Assembly (NCBI GenBank): GCA_020201415.1
Contig: JAIVGW010000248.1
Location: forward strand, 1 to 7,438
Source: Lentisphaerota bacterium
Lineage (GTDB): Bacteria > Verrucomicrobiota > Kiritimatiellia > JAAZAB01
Direction of reading: 5' to 3'
DNA: 7,438 bases
The number at the start of each line of letters is the position of its first letter. Within the stretch, counting starts at the first letter, position 1. Shown in pieces: positions 1 to 6,526 of this stretch. The position numbers and the translations under genes are program-made. The notes beneath the pieces were generated by a model. That model was not told the DNA's origin and did not search any database. It saw only the letters and a list, made by a program, of their open reading frames with translations.

Positions 1-1
1 G

Positions 2-562
2 AAGCACGGCACCCGGATCTCATTTGATCTGAACTACCGTGCCTCTTTCTGGAAGGGACGTGAAAAGGAATTGGCGAAAATCTTCGCCGAAATTGCCGGA
101 GTGGCGGACATCCTCGTCGGCAACGAGGAGGATTTCCAGCTCTGCCTGGGCATTGAAGGGCCTGAAGCCGGCGGCAAGGACATTGCCGCCAAGATTGAAA
201 GCTTCAAGGGTATGATCAACCGCGTGAAGCAGGCCTATCCCAATGCCTCGGTCTTTGCCACCACGCTGCGCGAGGTGGTCAGCGCCAACCAGCACCTGTG
301 GGGCGCGATCATGGCCGAAGGTGAGAACTGGCACGTGGTTGAACCGCGTCCCATCAACGTACTCGACCGCATCGGCGGCGGCGATGGCTATGTCGGCGGC
401 ATGCTCTATGCCGTCCTCAAGGGCTGGGAGCCCGAGAAATGGGTTCAGTTCGGCTGGGCCAGCGGCGCGCTGGCTACCACGCTCATGACCGACTACGGCC
501 AGCCGGCCGATGAAGAGCAGGTCTGGAGCATCTGGGAAGGCAATGCCCGCGTCCGACGCTAA
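2..562 (+). CDS. PfkB-family sugar kinase, probably 2-keto-3-deoxygluconate kinase type (5' end outside window)
   Basis: This is the C-terminal 186 residues of a ribokinase/PfkB-fold sugar kinase. The frame is open from the left edge, so the true start lies outside the window; the TTG at 71 is internal. Seen: ISFDLNYR at about residues 6-13, the GNEEDF segment near 40, and the PfkB C-terminal signature DRIGGGDGYVGG, whose Asp (codon 383-385) is the expected catalytic base that activates the sugar hydroxyl for ATP-dependent phosphorylation. GNEED, a GGGD in place of the commoner GAGD, and the ending ARVRR resemble 2-dehydro-3-deoxygluconokinases, which make KDPG in uronate and pectin breakdown. 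The substrate is inferred from family resemblance; another keto-sugar or a fructokinase-like role is possible. The gene ends just before a strong hairpin and is convergent with a sulfatase gene, which fits polysaccharide catabolism. Confidence 0.85.
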   Translation, partial: KHGTRISFDLNYRASFWKGREKELAKIFAEIAGVADILVGNEEDFQLCLGIEGPEAGGKDIAAKIESFKGMINRVKQAYPNASVFATTLREVVSANQHLWGAIMAEGENWHVVEPRPINVLDRIGGGDGYVGGMLYAVLKGWEPEKWVQFGWASGALATTLMTDYGQPADEEQVWSIWEGNARVRR

Positions 563-588
563 GCGCTCAGTCTGACAGAACGATCAAG

Positions 589-630
589 CGGCGGCGTCCG
601 GGCCGCGCCCGGCCGCCGCCGTCTTTATTT
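589..630 (+). terminator. Rho-independent terminator between convergent genes
   Basis: Bases 589-603 pair with 607-621 in a GC-rich stem of 15 positions with one T-C mismatch (597/613) and a 3-base CGC loop. The T-rich run TCTTTATTT (622-630) follows on the plus strand. This is a good intrinsic terminator for the kinase gene. On the minus strand the same hairpin lies just after the sulfatase stop codon (627-625) but has no clear T-run behind it, so it may stop transcription from that side less efficiently. Confidence 0.8.
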
Positions 631-2025
631 GGCCGCAGGCTGCAGCATGGGATCCTGAATTTCCGCCATCACCCGTAACAGGTTGCGGTCCAGTTCCTCA
701 CGGATGGCGGTAATCAGCGGATGCGTTTCATTGATCAGATTGCATTTTTCGAACGGATCTTCCCGCACATGATATAATTCGTCCAAGCCGGTATTGCGAA
801 AATCCCGCACCAATTTCCATTCCCGGTCGCGGTAACAACGCAAACTGCGGTGCTGGGCGAACAGGCCCTGCTCCCAGGACGCGGCACCGCCACGCAGCAA
901 CGGCAGAAAACTGCGGCCGCGCAGCAGCGCGTCCGCGGGAGACGCCGCCCCGGCCATCTCCATAATCGTCGGGAACCAGTCCACGAACGAGACCATTTCC
1001 GGCACCCGGAGGCCCGGCCGGATCCCGGCGGGCCAGCGGATGATGCCGGGCACGCGCAGTGAATTGTCGTAGAGATTCTCGCGTGTTTTCCCGCGCAGGC
1101 CCGCGGGATCCTTACGATCAGTGGTGATCCACCAGCCGTTACCCTTGTGCCAGATACCGTTGTGGGCCATGTTATAGCCCTGGTCAGAGGTGAAGATTAC
1201 AATGGTATTCTCCGCCAAACCCTGTTCTTCCAGGAAACGCATGATGCGCCCAACATTCCGGTCCACGCTGTGCACGCTGGCATAATACTCGCGCATCATG
1301 CGCCGCACCCGTTCCAGGTCCAGATTGGGAAATTCCGGATTGGGTATCGCCAGCTCCATTTCACGCCAGGGCGCCAGGTCCTGCTCCTGCATGGGCAGCC
1401 AGGTGCGGTCGGCATAAGGCAGTTTGAAATCAGCCGGCACGGCATGATTGGCGTGCGGCGCCCAGAAATGCAGGGAAATGGCAAATGGCTCACCCTGCAC
1501 CCGCCGGATATGTTCCATCGTCAGATCGGCCAGCACGTCCGAGGTGTATTGCCCGGGAAATTCGCGCTGTTCGCCGTCGATTTTCAGGATTGGATCGCGC
1601 GAGACCCGGCCGTTCTGGGCCCAGCCGGCAAAATGTTCATAGCCCTTGGCGTGCGGCAAATCCTCCGGGGATCCGTGCCCAGCATGCCATTTGCCGATCA
1701 GCGCGGTGCGGTACCCGGCCTCCCGCAGGGCCTGCGGCCAGGTGGCCAACCCGGGGGTCAGACCCGGATCTTCCGGCTTCTGGACGACATACACATTGCC
1801 GTCAGGAGCGAGCCCCGTTTCCGTGGGGTAACGCCCGGAAATCAGGCAGGCGCGGGAAGGACTGCAAACCGCGGCATTGGCATAAAGATTGTCGAAGCGC
1901 GCGCCTTGCGCGGCCAGGCGGTCGAGCTCCGGGGTATAAGCGTTCGGATGCCCCTCGGCGCCGAAAGTCCACGGGGCCTGGTCATCGGTCAGGATAAAGA
2001 GAATATTGGGTTTTAAGGTAGGCAT
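625..2025 (-). CDS. Type I sulfatase (S1 family, cysteine-type), no signal peptide
   Basis: This 466-residue protein is a sulfatase/alkaline-phosphatase-fold enzyme that hydrolyses sulfate esters. The metal-site aspartates D14-D15 lie in the N-terminal strand NILFILTDDQ. The signature CSPSR is at residues 54-58, with C54 the residue expected to be converted to formylglycine. GKWHAGH (K112, H114), H191 in WAPHANH, the metal-binding D281-Q282 in TSDQGYN, and K313 before LYDNSLRVP complete the active-site pattern. Length is typical for bacterial sulfatases. Cys at 54 requires a maturase (FGE or anSME), not present here. The start is well fixed: AAGGGAG lies 8 bases upstream and an in-frame TGA sits nine codons upstream with no other start between. 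No signal peptide is visible, so a cytoplasmic enzyme acting on imported oligosaccharides is inferred. The substrate cannot be told; related choline-sulfatase or iduronate-sulfatase labels would be guesses. Confidence 0.95.
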   Translation of the reverse strand: MPTLKPNILFILTDDQAPWTFGAEGHPNAYTPELDRLAAQGARFDNLYANAAVCSPSRACLISGRYPTETGLAPDGNVYVVQKPEDPGLTPGLATWPQALREAGYRTALIGKWHAGHGSPEDLPHAKGYEHFAGWAQNGRVSRDPILKIDGEQREFPGQYTSDVLADLTMEHIRRVQGEPFAISLHFWAPHANHAVPADFKLPYADRTWLPMQEQDLAPWREMELAIPNPEFPNLDLERVRRMMREYYASVHSVDRNVGRIMRFLEEQGLAENTIVIFTSDQGYNMAHNGIWHKGNGWWITTDRKDPAGLRGKTRENLYDNSLRVPGIIRWPAGIRPGLRVPEMVSFVDWFPTIMEMAGAASPADALLRGRSFLPLLRGGAASWEQGLFAQHRSLRCYRDREWKLVRDFRNTGLDELYHVREDPFEKCNLINETHPLITAIREELDRNLLRVMAEIQDPMLQPAAK

Positions 2026-2033
2026 ACTGATAA

Positions 2034-2040
2034 CTCCCTT
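2034..2040 (-). promoter_or_regulatory. Strong ribosome-binding site of the sulfatase gene
   Basis: On the minus strand these bases read AAGGGAG, 8 bases before the ATG at 2025. The strength of the site and the 93-base gap to the preceding gene suggest translation independent of the upstream operon. I found no convincing -35/-10 pair in 2041-2118, although an 8-base palindrome TTGATCAA (2047-2054) lies just upstream. Confidence 0.7.
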
Positions 2041-2118
2041 GTATATTGATCAACGGAAAACATATCGGGTTCCACGATGGCAAATGCCTGGCACAGTTAC
2101 AAGCCAAATTCAGGCTTT

Positions 2119-2769
2119 TCATTCCTGCGCGCCGCCGGGCCGGTTGCCCGCGGGAATCGGCAGCTCCAACCGCAGCGGCCCGGCCGTTCCGCTGTCGATG
2201 GTCACCCGGACAGCCGGCGGCAGTTCTAATTGATCAGCCAAACCCCAGACATTGGTCCAATGGCCGGAATCCCACACGGCCACTTCCATGGCGGTGAAGG
2301 GGCCCCAGGTTGCCTTTTGCATGAAGGTATTAGTGGCCATCGCAGCCGGCAGCGGCCAGGGCCGGCTGAGGCGCTCGACATGCACGTCATCCGGGGCCCG
2401 GCAGCGCACATGATAGTACACTTCCTGCAGATCGTACAGGTCCGGCGACGCGCCCGGTCGGGGTACGGCGATGACAAACCGGCATTCCAGTTCCGCCGGT
2501 TCCGGATGGTCCGGGCGCAACAGCAGGGCGGCGTTGGTGGAGCCCCAAGGCGCCAGCGCGCAGATCAAGTCGCGGGAAAATTCATCCAGCACAGCGGCGG
2601 CGGCCACGGCAGATTGGCGGGCGGCCTGGCGGGCGCCGGTTTGGAGGGCCGCGAAATAACCGCCCATGACCACGCCTAAAACCAATACCGCGAGCGCCGC
2701 CGCCAGCAACAATTCCAGCAACCCGGCGCCGCAAACACTCCCTCTCGCCGTGCCGGCATCCGGGGTCAT
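2119..2769 (-). CDS. Prepilin-type N-terminal cleavage/methylation protein, GspJ/PulJ-like pseudopilin
   Basis: This 216-residue protein has a class III (prepilin peptidase) leader. A short polar leader with R9 ends in G14. It is followed by AGLLELLLAAALAVLVLGVV, placing a glutamate (E19) at position +5 of the mature protein and a hydrophobic helix at about residues 15-37. The +1 residue is Ala rather than the usual Phe or Met. The remainder is a soluble domain without cysteine pairs typical of major pilins; size and general pattern best fit the minor pseudopilin J of type II secretion, or another minor pilin. The start ATG overlaps the stop of the preceding FHA gene as ATGA, and no Shine-Dalgarno is seen, so translation is probably coupled. 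No other secretion gene (GspD, E, F, G) is in the window, so which machine it serves is unknown. Confidence 0.72.
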   Translation of the reverse strand: MTPDAGTARGSVCGAGLLELLLAAALAVLVLGVVMGGYFAALQTGARQAARQSAVAAAAVLDEFSRDLICALAPWGSTNAALLLRPDHPEPAELECRFVIAVPRPGASPDLYDLQEVYYHVRCRAPDDVHVERLSRPWPLPAAMATNTFMQKATWGPFTAMEVAVWDSGHWTNVWGLADQLELPPAVRVTIDSGTAGPLRLELPIPAGNRPGGAQE

Positions 2770-3269
2770 TTAAGCAACTGGGTGATGAAGAACACCAGAC
2801 CGGCCAGTGCCAGTATGGCCACCAGGGCTATCACCGCCATCCAGACCCCCTTGTTTTCACGCGGCCGCGCCCCGAAGGGCGAGACACTGGAGAAGGACTT
2901 GGGATTGATCACCGGCGGTGCGACATCCTCCACTACCTTGGTATTGATTGAGTAATTGGTTTCGGACTTACCGTTGACTGGATTGTCGTCGTTGAACATG
3001 AATTCCGAGCTGCCGATCTGAATGACCTGCTTGTGCTTCAGCTCGGCCTCGGTCACCCGTTCGAAATTCAAACAGGTGCCATTGGTGGAATTCATGTCGT
3101 GCAGCACAAACCGGCCACCCCGACGGGAAATGTAACAATGCTGGGCGGAAGCCGCACCATCGCTGATGACAATGTCATTGCCCGCGCTGCGGCCGATGGT
3201 GGTACGATCATTTTTCAGTTCATACCGCTGGCCGCGAACTGACTCCGACATACCTATTAAAAAAGCCAC
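2766..3269 (-). CDS. FHA-domain protein with C-terminal membrane anchor
   Basis: This 167-residue protein has one forkhead-associated domain (about residues 3-95), a module that binds phosphothreonine peptides. The hallmark residues are all present: G26-R27 in TIGRS, S41 and H44 in SAQH, N60, and the STNGT loop (61-65). A Pro/Ser-rich linker of about 45 residues leads to a single hydrophobic helix (about 142-163) ending LLK, so the FHA domain should face the cytoplasm on a C-terminal tail anchor. The start is GTG at 3267-3269, chosen because AAGGAG lies 8 bases upstream and because FLIGMSES aligns with the first strand of the FHA fold; the alternative ATG at 3251 would cut that strand and lacks a good site. 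It lies between alr and the pseudopilin gene, overlapping the latter by 4 bases. A partner Ser/Thr kinase is not encoded nearby. Confidence 0.9.
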   Translation of the reverse strand: MAFLIGMSESVRGQRYELKNDRTTIGRSAGNDIVISDGAASAQHCYISRRGGRFVLHDMNSTNGTCLNFERVTEAELKHKQVIQIGSSEFMFNDDNPVNGKSETNYSINTKVVEDVAPPVINPKSFSSVSPFGARPRENKGVWMAVIALVAILALAGLVFFITQLLK

Positions 3270-3277
3270 GCTGTATT

Positions 3278-3283
3278 CTCCTT
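3278..3283 (-). promoter_or_regulatory. Ribosome-binding site deciding a GTG start (FHA gene)
   Basis: The minus strand reads AAGGAG here, 8 bases before the GTG at 3267-3269. It is the best Shine-Dalgarno sequence in the presumed operon and is the main reason for preferring the GTG start over the ATG six codons inside. Confidence 0.7.
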
Positions 3284-3314
3284 GTCAACTCATCCCGGCG
3301 GCGGGCAAACCATG

Positions 3315-4445
3315 CTATGCCACCAGGCAACGTTCCACCCGCCGCCCCAGGGCGCAGGTAACCTCGTGAGGTATCGTGTTCAATTGCCGGGCAATGGATT
3401 GCACCGAATGCGGATCCTTGCGCCGGCGGCTAATCAATCGCACCTGGCTACCGACGTCCGCCAGGGGCAGATGGGTTAAATCAACTATTATCGTGTCCAT
3501 GCTGACCCGGCCCAGGACCGGCGCCAAACGTCCATCCACATCCACCTGGCCGATATTGGACAGCCGGCGGCTGTAACCGTCAACATATCCCGCCGCCACC
3601 AGGCCCACCCGGGTGCGGCGGCGGGTAATGAAATCCGGCCCGTAACCGCAGGCATGCCCCCGGGGCAACTGCTTGGTCATCACCACCGGCGCATACAGAT
3701 CCAATACCGGCTGCAACCCTTCCGCGCGATGATCGGGAAAATTGCTATAGCCGTAAAGGGCAATGCCCGGACGAACCATATCATAACCAGCCGCCGGGAA
3801 CCGGAAAATGGCGGCGCTGTTGGCCATATGCCACATATGCGCCCCCAGTCCCGCCTCACGGACTTCCTGCAACAGGCGGTCAAAACACTGCCGCTGGTTT
3901 GATGAACGCTCCGCGTCCACCGCATCCGCGGCGTAGAAATGACTGAAAACTCCGGTCACTCGAATTGACGGCAACGCGGCGGCTGACTGCAGCAGCGGCA
4001 ACAGATCAGCCGGCGGACAGCCGTTGCGCCCCATCCCGGTATCGACCTTGATCTGCACGTCAACCTTGCGGCGGCGGCGCTGCGCGTGGCGCGCCAGCAT
4101 ACGCAAACCGCTGAGCCCGACAATGACAGACGTCAGACGCAGGTCAATTACCGCGTCGAGCGCTTCCTTGCGGCCGCCACGCTGGAAATAGTCATCCAGC
4201 GGACAGAAAACAATGATCGGGCCGCGCGCCCGGCAGGCGCGCAGTTCCTCCGCTTCAGGAATGAAAGCCACGCCCCAGGCCTGCACATGCGGCTGCAACA
4301 CCCGCACCGCCAGCCTGGCGCCATGACCGTAAGCATCGCCCTTCACCATGGCGCAGACCGCCGCGGGACGACTGAGCTTGCGCAGCAGCATGATATTATG
4401 CCGCAACGCGGAGCGACTGATACAGGCACGTATGGGATATTGCAT
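3315..4445 (-). CDS. alr: Alanine racemase
   Basis: A PLP-dependent fold-type III enzyme interconverting L- and D-alanine, supplying D-Ala for peptidoglycan in the cytoplasm. Numbered from the TTG at 4451 (378 residues), it has the PLP lysine K37 in AMVKGDAYGHG, R142 in DTGMGRNG, R228 in RPGIALYG (contacting the pyridine nitrogen), the second catalytic base Y270 in CGYGPDF from the C-terminal domain, and M318-D319 in GRVSMDT. The N-terminal TIM barrel and C-terminal beta domain are both complete and the length is normal, so it should be active. I prefer the ATG at 4445 over the TTG two codons upstream; a weak GGA precedes it by 6 bases. Only 13 bases separate it from the upstream membrane-protein gene and 45 from the FHA gene downstream, so it is probably co-transcribed. 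Catabolic DadX is a less likely reading. Confidence 0.95.
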   Translation of the reverse strand: MQYPIRACISRSALRHNIMLLRKLSRPAAVCAMVKGDAYGHGARLAVRVLQPHVQAWGVAFIPEAEELRACRARGPIIVFCPLDDYFQRGGRKEALDAVIDLRLTSVIVGLSGLRMLARHAQRRRRKVDVQIKVDTGMGRNGCPPADLLPLLQSAAALPSIRVTGVFSHFYAADAVDAERSSNQRQCFDRLLQEVREAGLGAHMWHMANSAAIFRFPAAGYDMVRPGIALYGYSNFPDHRAEGLQPVLDLYAPVVMTKQLPRGHACGYGPDFITRRRTRVGLVAAGYVDGYSRRLSNIGQVDVDGRLAPVLGRVSMDTIIVDLTHLPLADVGSQVRLISRRRKDPHSVQSIARQLNTIPHEVTCALGRRVERCLVA

Positions 4446-4458
4446 TTTCAATCCGGAC

Positions 4459-5106
4459 TTAATTACTACGAATCCAAACGTTAATCACATCGAACAGATT
4501 TGTCAACATTTCCTGCAGCAGGTTCAACGCATCGTATCCAAACCCCACCAGCAACGCCCCGGTCAGGGCGCGGACAAAAACAGCGCCGGAAATATTAAAC
4601 AGATAATACAGCGGATAAAACGGCACCGCCAACGCCAGCAGGCCGTCGAACATATTGTCTTGCAGCGCCATCATAATCACCAGCACATACATCACCGCCA
4701 GTGCGATCAGGCCGCCCTGCTGCACCTGCGCCGCGGTGGCCGCCGGCAAATGCGCCTTGAACCTCAGGTAATACAAACCTCCGGCCAGCAGCAGAAAACC
4801 CACCCAGCTCAGCCGCTGCATCCAGACACGGCGTCGCACACGCTGCACATCCCGCTTCAGATAAGCCGAATCGCGCCGGTCTTCCGTGCGGGTATGCTCA
4901 ACCGCAGCCAAGGGCGCCGCCACCGCCGGTTCCGCAGACGGAGGCGCTGCCGGCGGCTTGCGTAATTTAAAACGCGAGGGCGCCGACTGCTTTTGCAGCG
5001 GCAACAGCGCGCCGCACCCGCTGCAAGGCACGTTTTTTTCCGAGACGTGTTCGGAAACCACGGTCTGCCGGCGGCATTGCGGACATTCAAGAATAACATC
5101 GGCCAT
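4459..5106 (-). CDS. Zinc-ribbon membrane protein of unknown function
   Basis: A 215-residue protein I do not recognise as a named family. The N-terminus holds a zinc-ribbon knuckle pair, CPQC (C8, C11) and CSGC (C28, C31), of the kind found in prokaryotic zinc-ribbon proteins that sense or scaffold. Residues 40-75 are a Pro/Ala-rich linker, and 80-96 are strongly basic. Then come three or four hydrophobic segments at about 98-116, 131-149, 153-171 and 174-193, and a short polar tail. The basic stretch before the first helix suggests that the ribbon is cytoplasmic. I chose ATG at 5106 because GGGAAG lies 6 bases upstream and the protein then begins MADVILECPQC; an in-frame GTG at 5130 would add eight residues but has no ribosome-binding site. 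It lies 47 bases after the zinc-finger gene and 13 before alr. Confidence 0.8.
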   Translation of the reverse strand: MADVILECPQCRRQTVVSEHVSEKNVPCSGCGALLPLQKQSAPSRFKLRKPPAAPPSAEPAVAAPLAAVEHTRTEDRRDSAYLKRDVQRVRRRVWMQRLSWVGFLLLAGGLYYLRFKAHLPAATAAQVQQGGLIALAVMYVLVIMMALQDNMFDGLLALAVPFYPLYYLFNISGAVFVRALTGALLVGFGYDALNLLQEMLTNLFDVINVWIRSN

Positions 5107-5153
5107 GACTCTCTTCCCGAAAAGGCCCACCCATCAATAACGACTGCAAACCG

Positions 5154-6284
5154 CTAGGACGGGGCGCTGGCGGTTTCCGGGCCGGCGGCGGTGTCTGCCG
5201 GACAGGCGGTCGGCACGTCATTTTCCGGCAGACGGCGGCTGTCACCGGGCGGAATGGACAGAGTAGAATTATAATATTCCACAACATGGCCCTTGTCAAT
5301 CAACCAATGTAATTGACGTTTCAGCTCAACCGCATCACTTTCTCCCTTTTCGGCCCAGCCCCGCGCGAGGTCATCCAACGCGGCATGCGGGTGCTGTGCC
5401 AGGTAATCCAGGATAAATGTCACCGCCGGCGCAGCCTGCACTGGCGGCAGGGCCTTAGGCACGATGGAAGTGACAAATACAGTCTTGTCGAGATCGCGGA
5501 ACATGTGTAACCCCAATTGCCGGAACGCCGGCCGCACGGCCAGGGTCATCCGTACCGGCGAACGGCTCTCACGCATCCACACCTGACGGATCCGCTGCAT
5601 CAGGCCGGCATCTTCCAACTCCTGCGCCAGCATCCCGGGAATAATCACGCGCCGTCCCTCGCGCACCAGAGTCGGCGCATATTGGTTCATGAAATGCGCC
5701 TCGGCTTCCGCCGACCGGTTAAACACTAGCTCCTGCGGTTCACGCAGCGAGCGGAAAGTCACCTGCAACGCCGCTTCCTGACGCCACTTTTCGATCAGGT
5801 CGGGATCAGCTTCGTTGACGATGTGGCGTCGATACGCATCCATAGTCATGTCGGCAAAACGCGTGCGGTGCAATTCCGCGATTTTTTCATTGTAGAGGTG
5901 ATAATTCGGCGGTCCCAGCAACACGCCGCTCAAACCGCAGCGCGCCACCACCGCGAAATCGCCCTTTGGCGGCTCCGCCTGCTGTTCCTCCCGGGCAAAA
6001 AACGCCTCGAAATGACGGGCCAGGGTGTGGTTTACCGCCGCCACGCGGGTTTGAAAAGGCTGCTGGCATTCCGTACATTGAAACAAATCCGCGGGCGCTG
6101 GTGACGATTCGCGTGATGGCGGCGATTCAATCTTGACGGCGTAAAATGCCGGCTTCTTCAGAAACATCCGGGCCACATCCAGCAAGGGCCAGGCCCGTTT
6201 GGTTTTTGCCAATTGAATGACCAACGGCTTCAAACCGCGCCTTTCTGGAATGAAACTGATCTGGTAGGCCGCGGCGGCCGCCAT
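5154..6284 (-). CDS. Conserved protein of unknown function with C2H2-type zinc-finger motif (main part, downstream of a frame break)
   Basis: This 376-residue frame resembles a family I recall, from memory only, in Verrucomicrobiota and relatives; no function is known to me. Seen: a leading segment QISFIPERRGLKPL; a motif C70-x2-C73-x12-H86-x4-H91 with F77 where classical C2H2 fingers have Phe; a conserved-looking core near 113-155 containing RCGLSGVLLGPPNYH; and a region at about 285-345 (FILDYLAQ to QLHWLIDKGHVVEYY) that looks like a winged helix. The C-terminal 30 residues are Pro/Ala-rich and probably disordered. ATG 6284 is only the first start codon in this frame. The reading frame is already open upstream, and the natural N-terminus appears to be encoded in another frame from 6469 (separate entry), so the sequence carries a frameshift near 6270-6300. 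A nucleic-acid-binding role is a guess from the zinc finger and winged helix. Confidence 0.72.
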   Translation of the reverse strand: MAAAAAYQISFIPERRGLKPLVIQLAKTKRAWPLLDVARMFLKKPAFYAVKIESPPSRESSPAPADLFQCTECQQPFQTRVAAVNHTLARHFEAFFAREEQQAEPPKGDFAVVARCGLSGVLLGPPNYHLYNEKIAELHRTRFADMTMDAYRRHIVNEADPDLIEKWRQEAALQVTFRSLREPQELVFNRSAEAEAHFMNQYAPTLVREGRRVIIPGMLAQELEDAGLMQRIRQVWMRESRSPVRMTLAVRPAFRQLGLHMFRDLDKTVFVTSIVPKALPPVQAAPAVTFILDYLAQHPHAALDDLARGWAEKGESDAVELKRQLHWLIDKGHVVEYYNSTLSIPPGDSRRLPENDVPTACPADTAAGPETASAPS

Positions 6285-6469
6285 CGTCTGTTGATCGTGT
6301 TCGCGCCCAGAGGGCGCCGGTCGGCGCCGGGACGACGACCCTGATCCCGGTCGCGCGGGTCGCGCCGGGCGCGTTCGGAGACATTGATCTGCACACCCTG
6401 CGCGGCAGGTTGGCGCGCCCAGTCCGGCACCAGACTGAAATCCCGCAAAAAATCATTTTCGTCATTCAT
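6230..6469 (-). pseudogene. N-terminal part of the zinc-finger gene, in a different frame (frameshifted)
   Basis: From ATG 6469 the frame reads MNDENDFLRDFSLVPDWARQ, then an Arg/Asp/Gly-rich tract ending near RRPLGA at about 6300, and then unrelated residues up to the stop at 6230-6232. The acidic start and Arg-rich tract look like the N-terminal region expected for the family encoded at 5154-6284. GC at third codon positions is high (36 of 48 codons from 6445 to about 6302), as expected for real coding sequence here. GGAGGG lies 11 bases upstream of the ATG. The main part continues in the frame reached by losing one base (a -1 shift), so the break is most likely in the GC-palindromic stretch 6268-6284. 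Whether this is a sequencing indel, a real mutation or programmed frameshifting cannot be told here. Confidence 0.6.
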
Positions 6470-6480
6470 ATCCGCGGGTT

Positions 6481-6486
6481 CCCTCC
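6481..6486 (-). promoter_or_regulatory. Ribosome-binding site supporting the start at 6469
   Basis: The minus strand reads GGAGGG here, 11 bases before ATG 6469. The spacing is a little long, but this is the only good Shine-Dalgarno near the frame-broken gene. No comparable site precedes ATG 6284, which supports 6469 as the true start of that gene. Confidence 0.55.
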
Positions 6487-6526
6487 GGAAGATAGCCGTC
6501 ACAGCGACCGGCCAGTAACCCCCGTT

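Noticed and set aside
1147..2016. Long plus-strand open frame (289 codons) opposite the sulfatase
   Set aside because: It is wholly antisense to a sulfatase with a complete set of active-site motifs; its translation is Arg/Gly/Pro-rich without recognisable domains, as expected for a GC-rich shadow frame.
2096..2121. Small hairpin (AAGCC...GGCTT) just after the pseudopilin stop, as a terminator
   Set aside because: The stem is only 5 base pairs with a 7-base loop and no T-run follows, so it is not a convincing intrinsic terminator.
4348..4965. Plus-strand open frame (205 codons) opposite alr and the zinc-ribbon gene
   Set aside because: It spans two real minus-strand genes and is His/Gln/Arg-rich low-complexity sequence, typical of an antisense shadow.
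5128..5130. GTG start extending the zinc-ribbon protein by eight residues
   Set aside because: No Shine-Dalgarno precedes it, whereas ATG 5106 has GGGAAG 6 bases upstream and gives a natural N-terminus at the zinc ribbon.
6127..6465. Third-frame minus-strand ORF over the frame-break region
   Set aside because: It matches neither the N-terminal nor the main part of the zinc-finger protein, lacks a ribosome-binding site and contains no recognisable domain.
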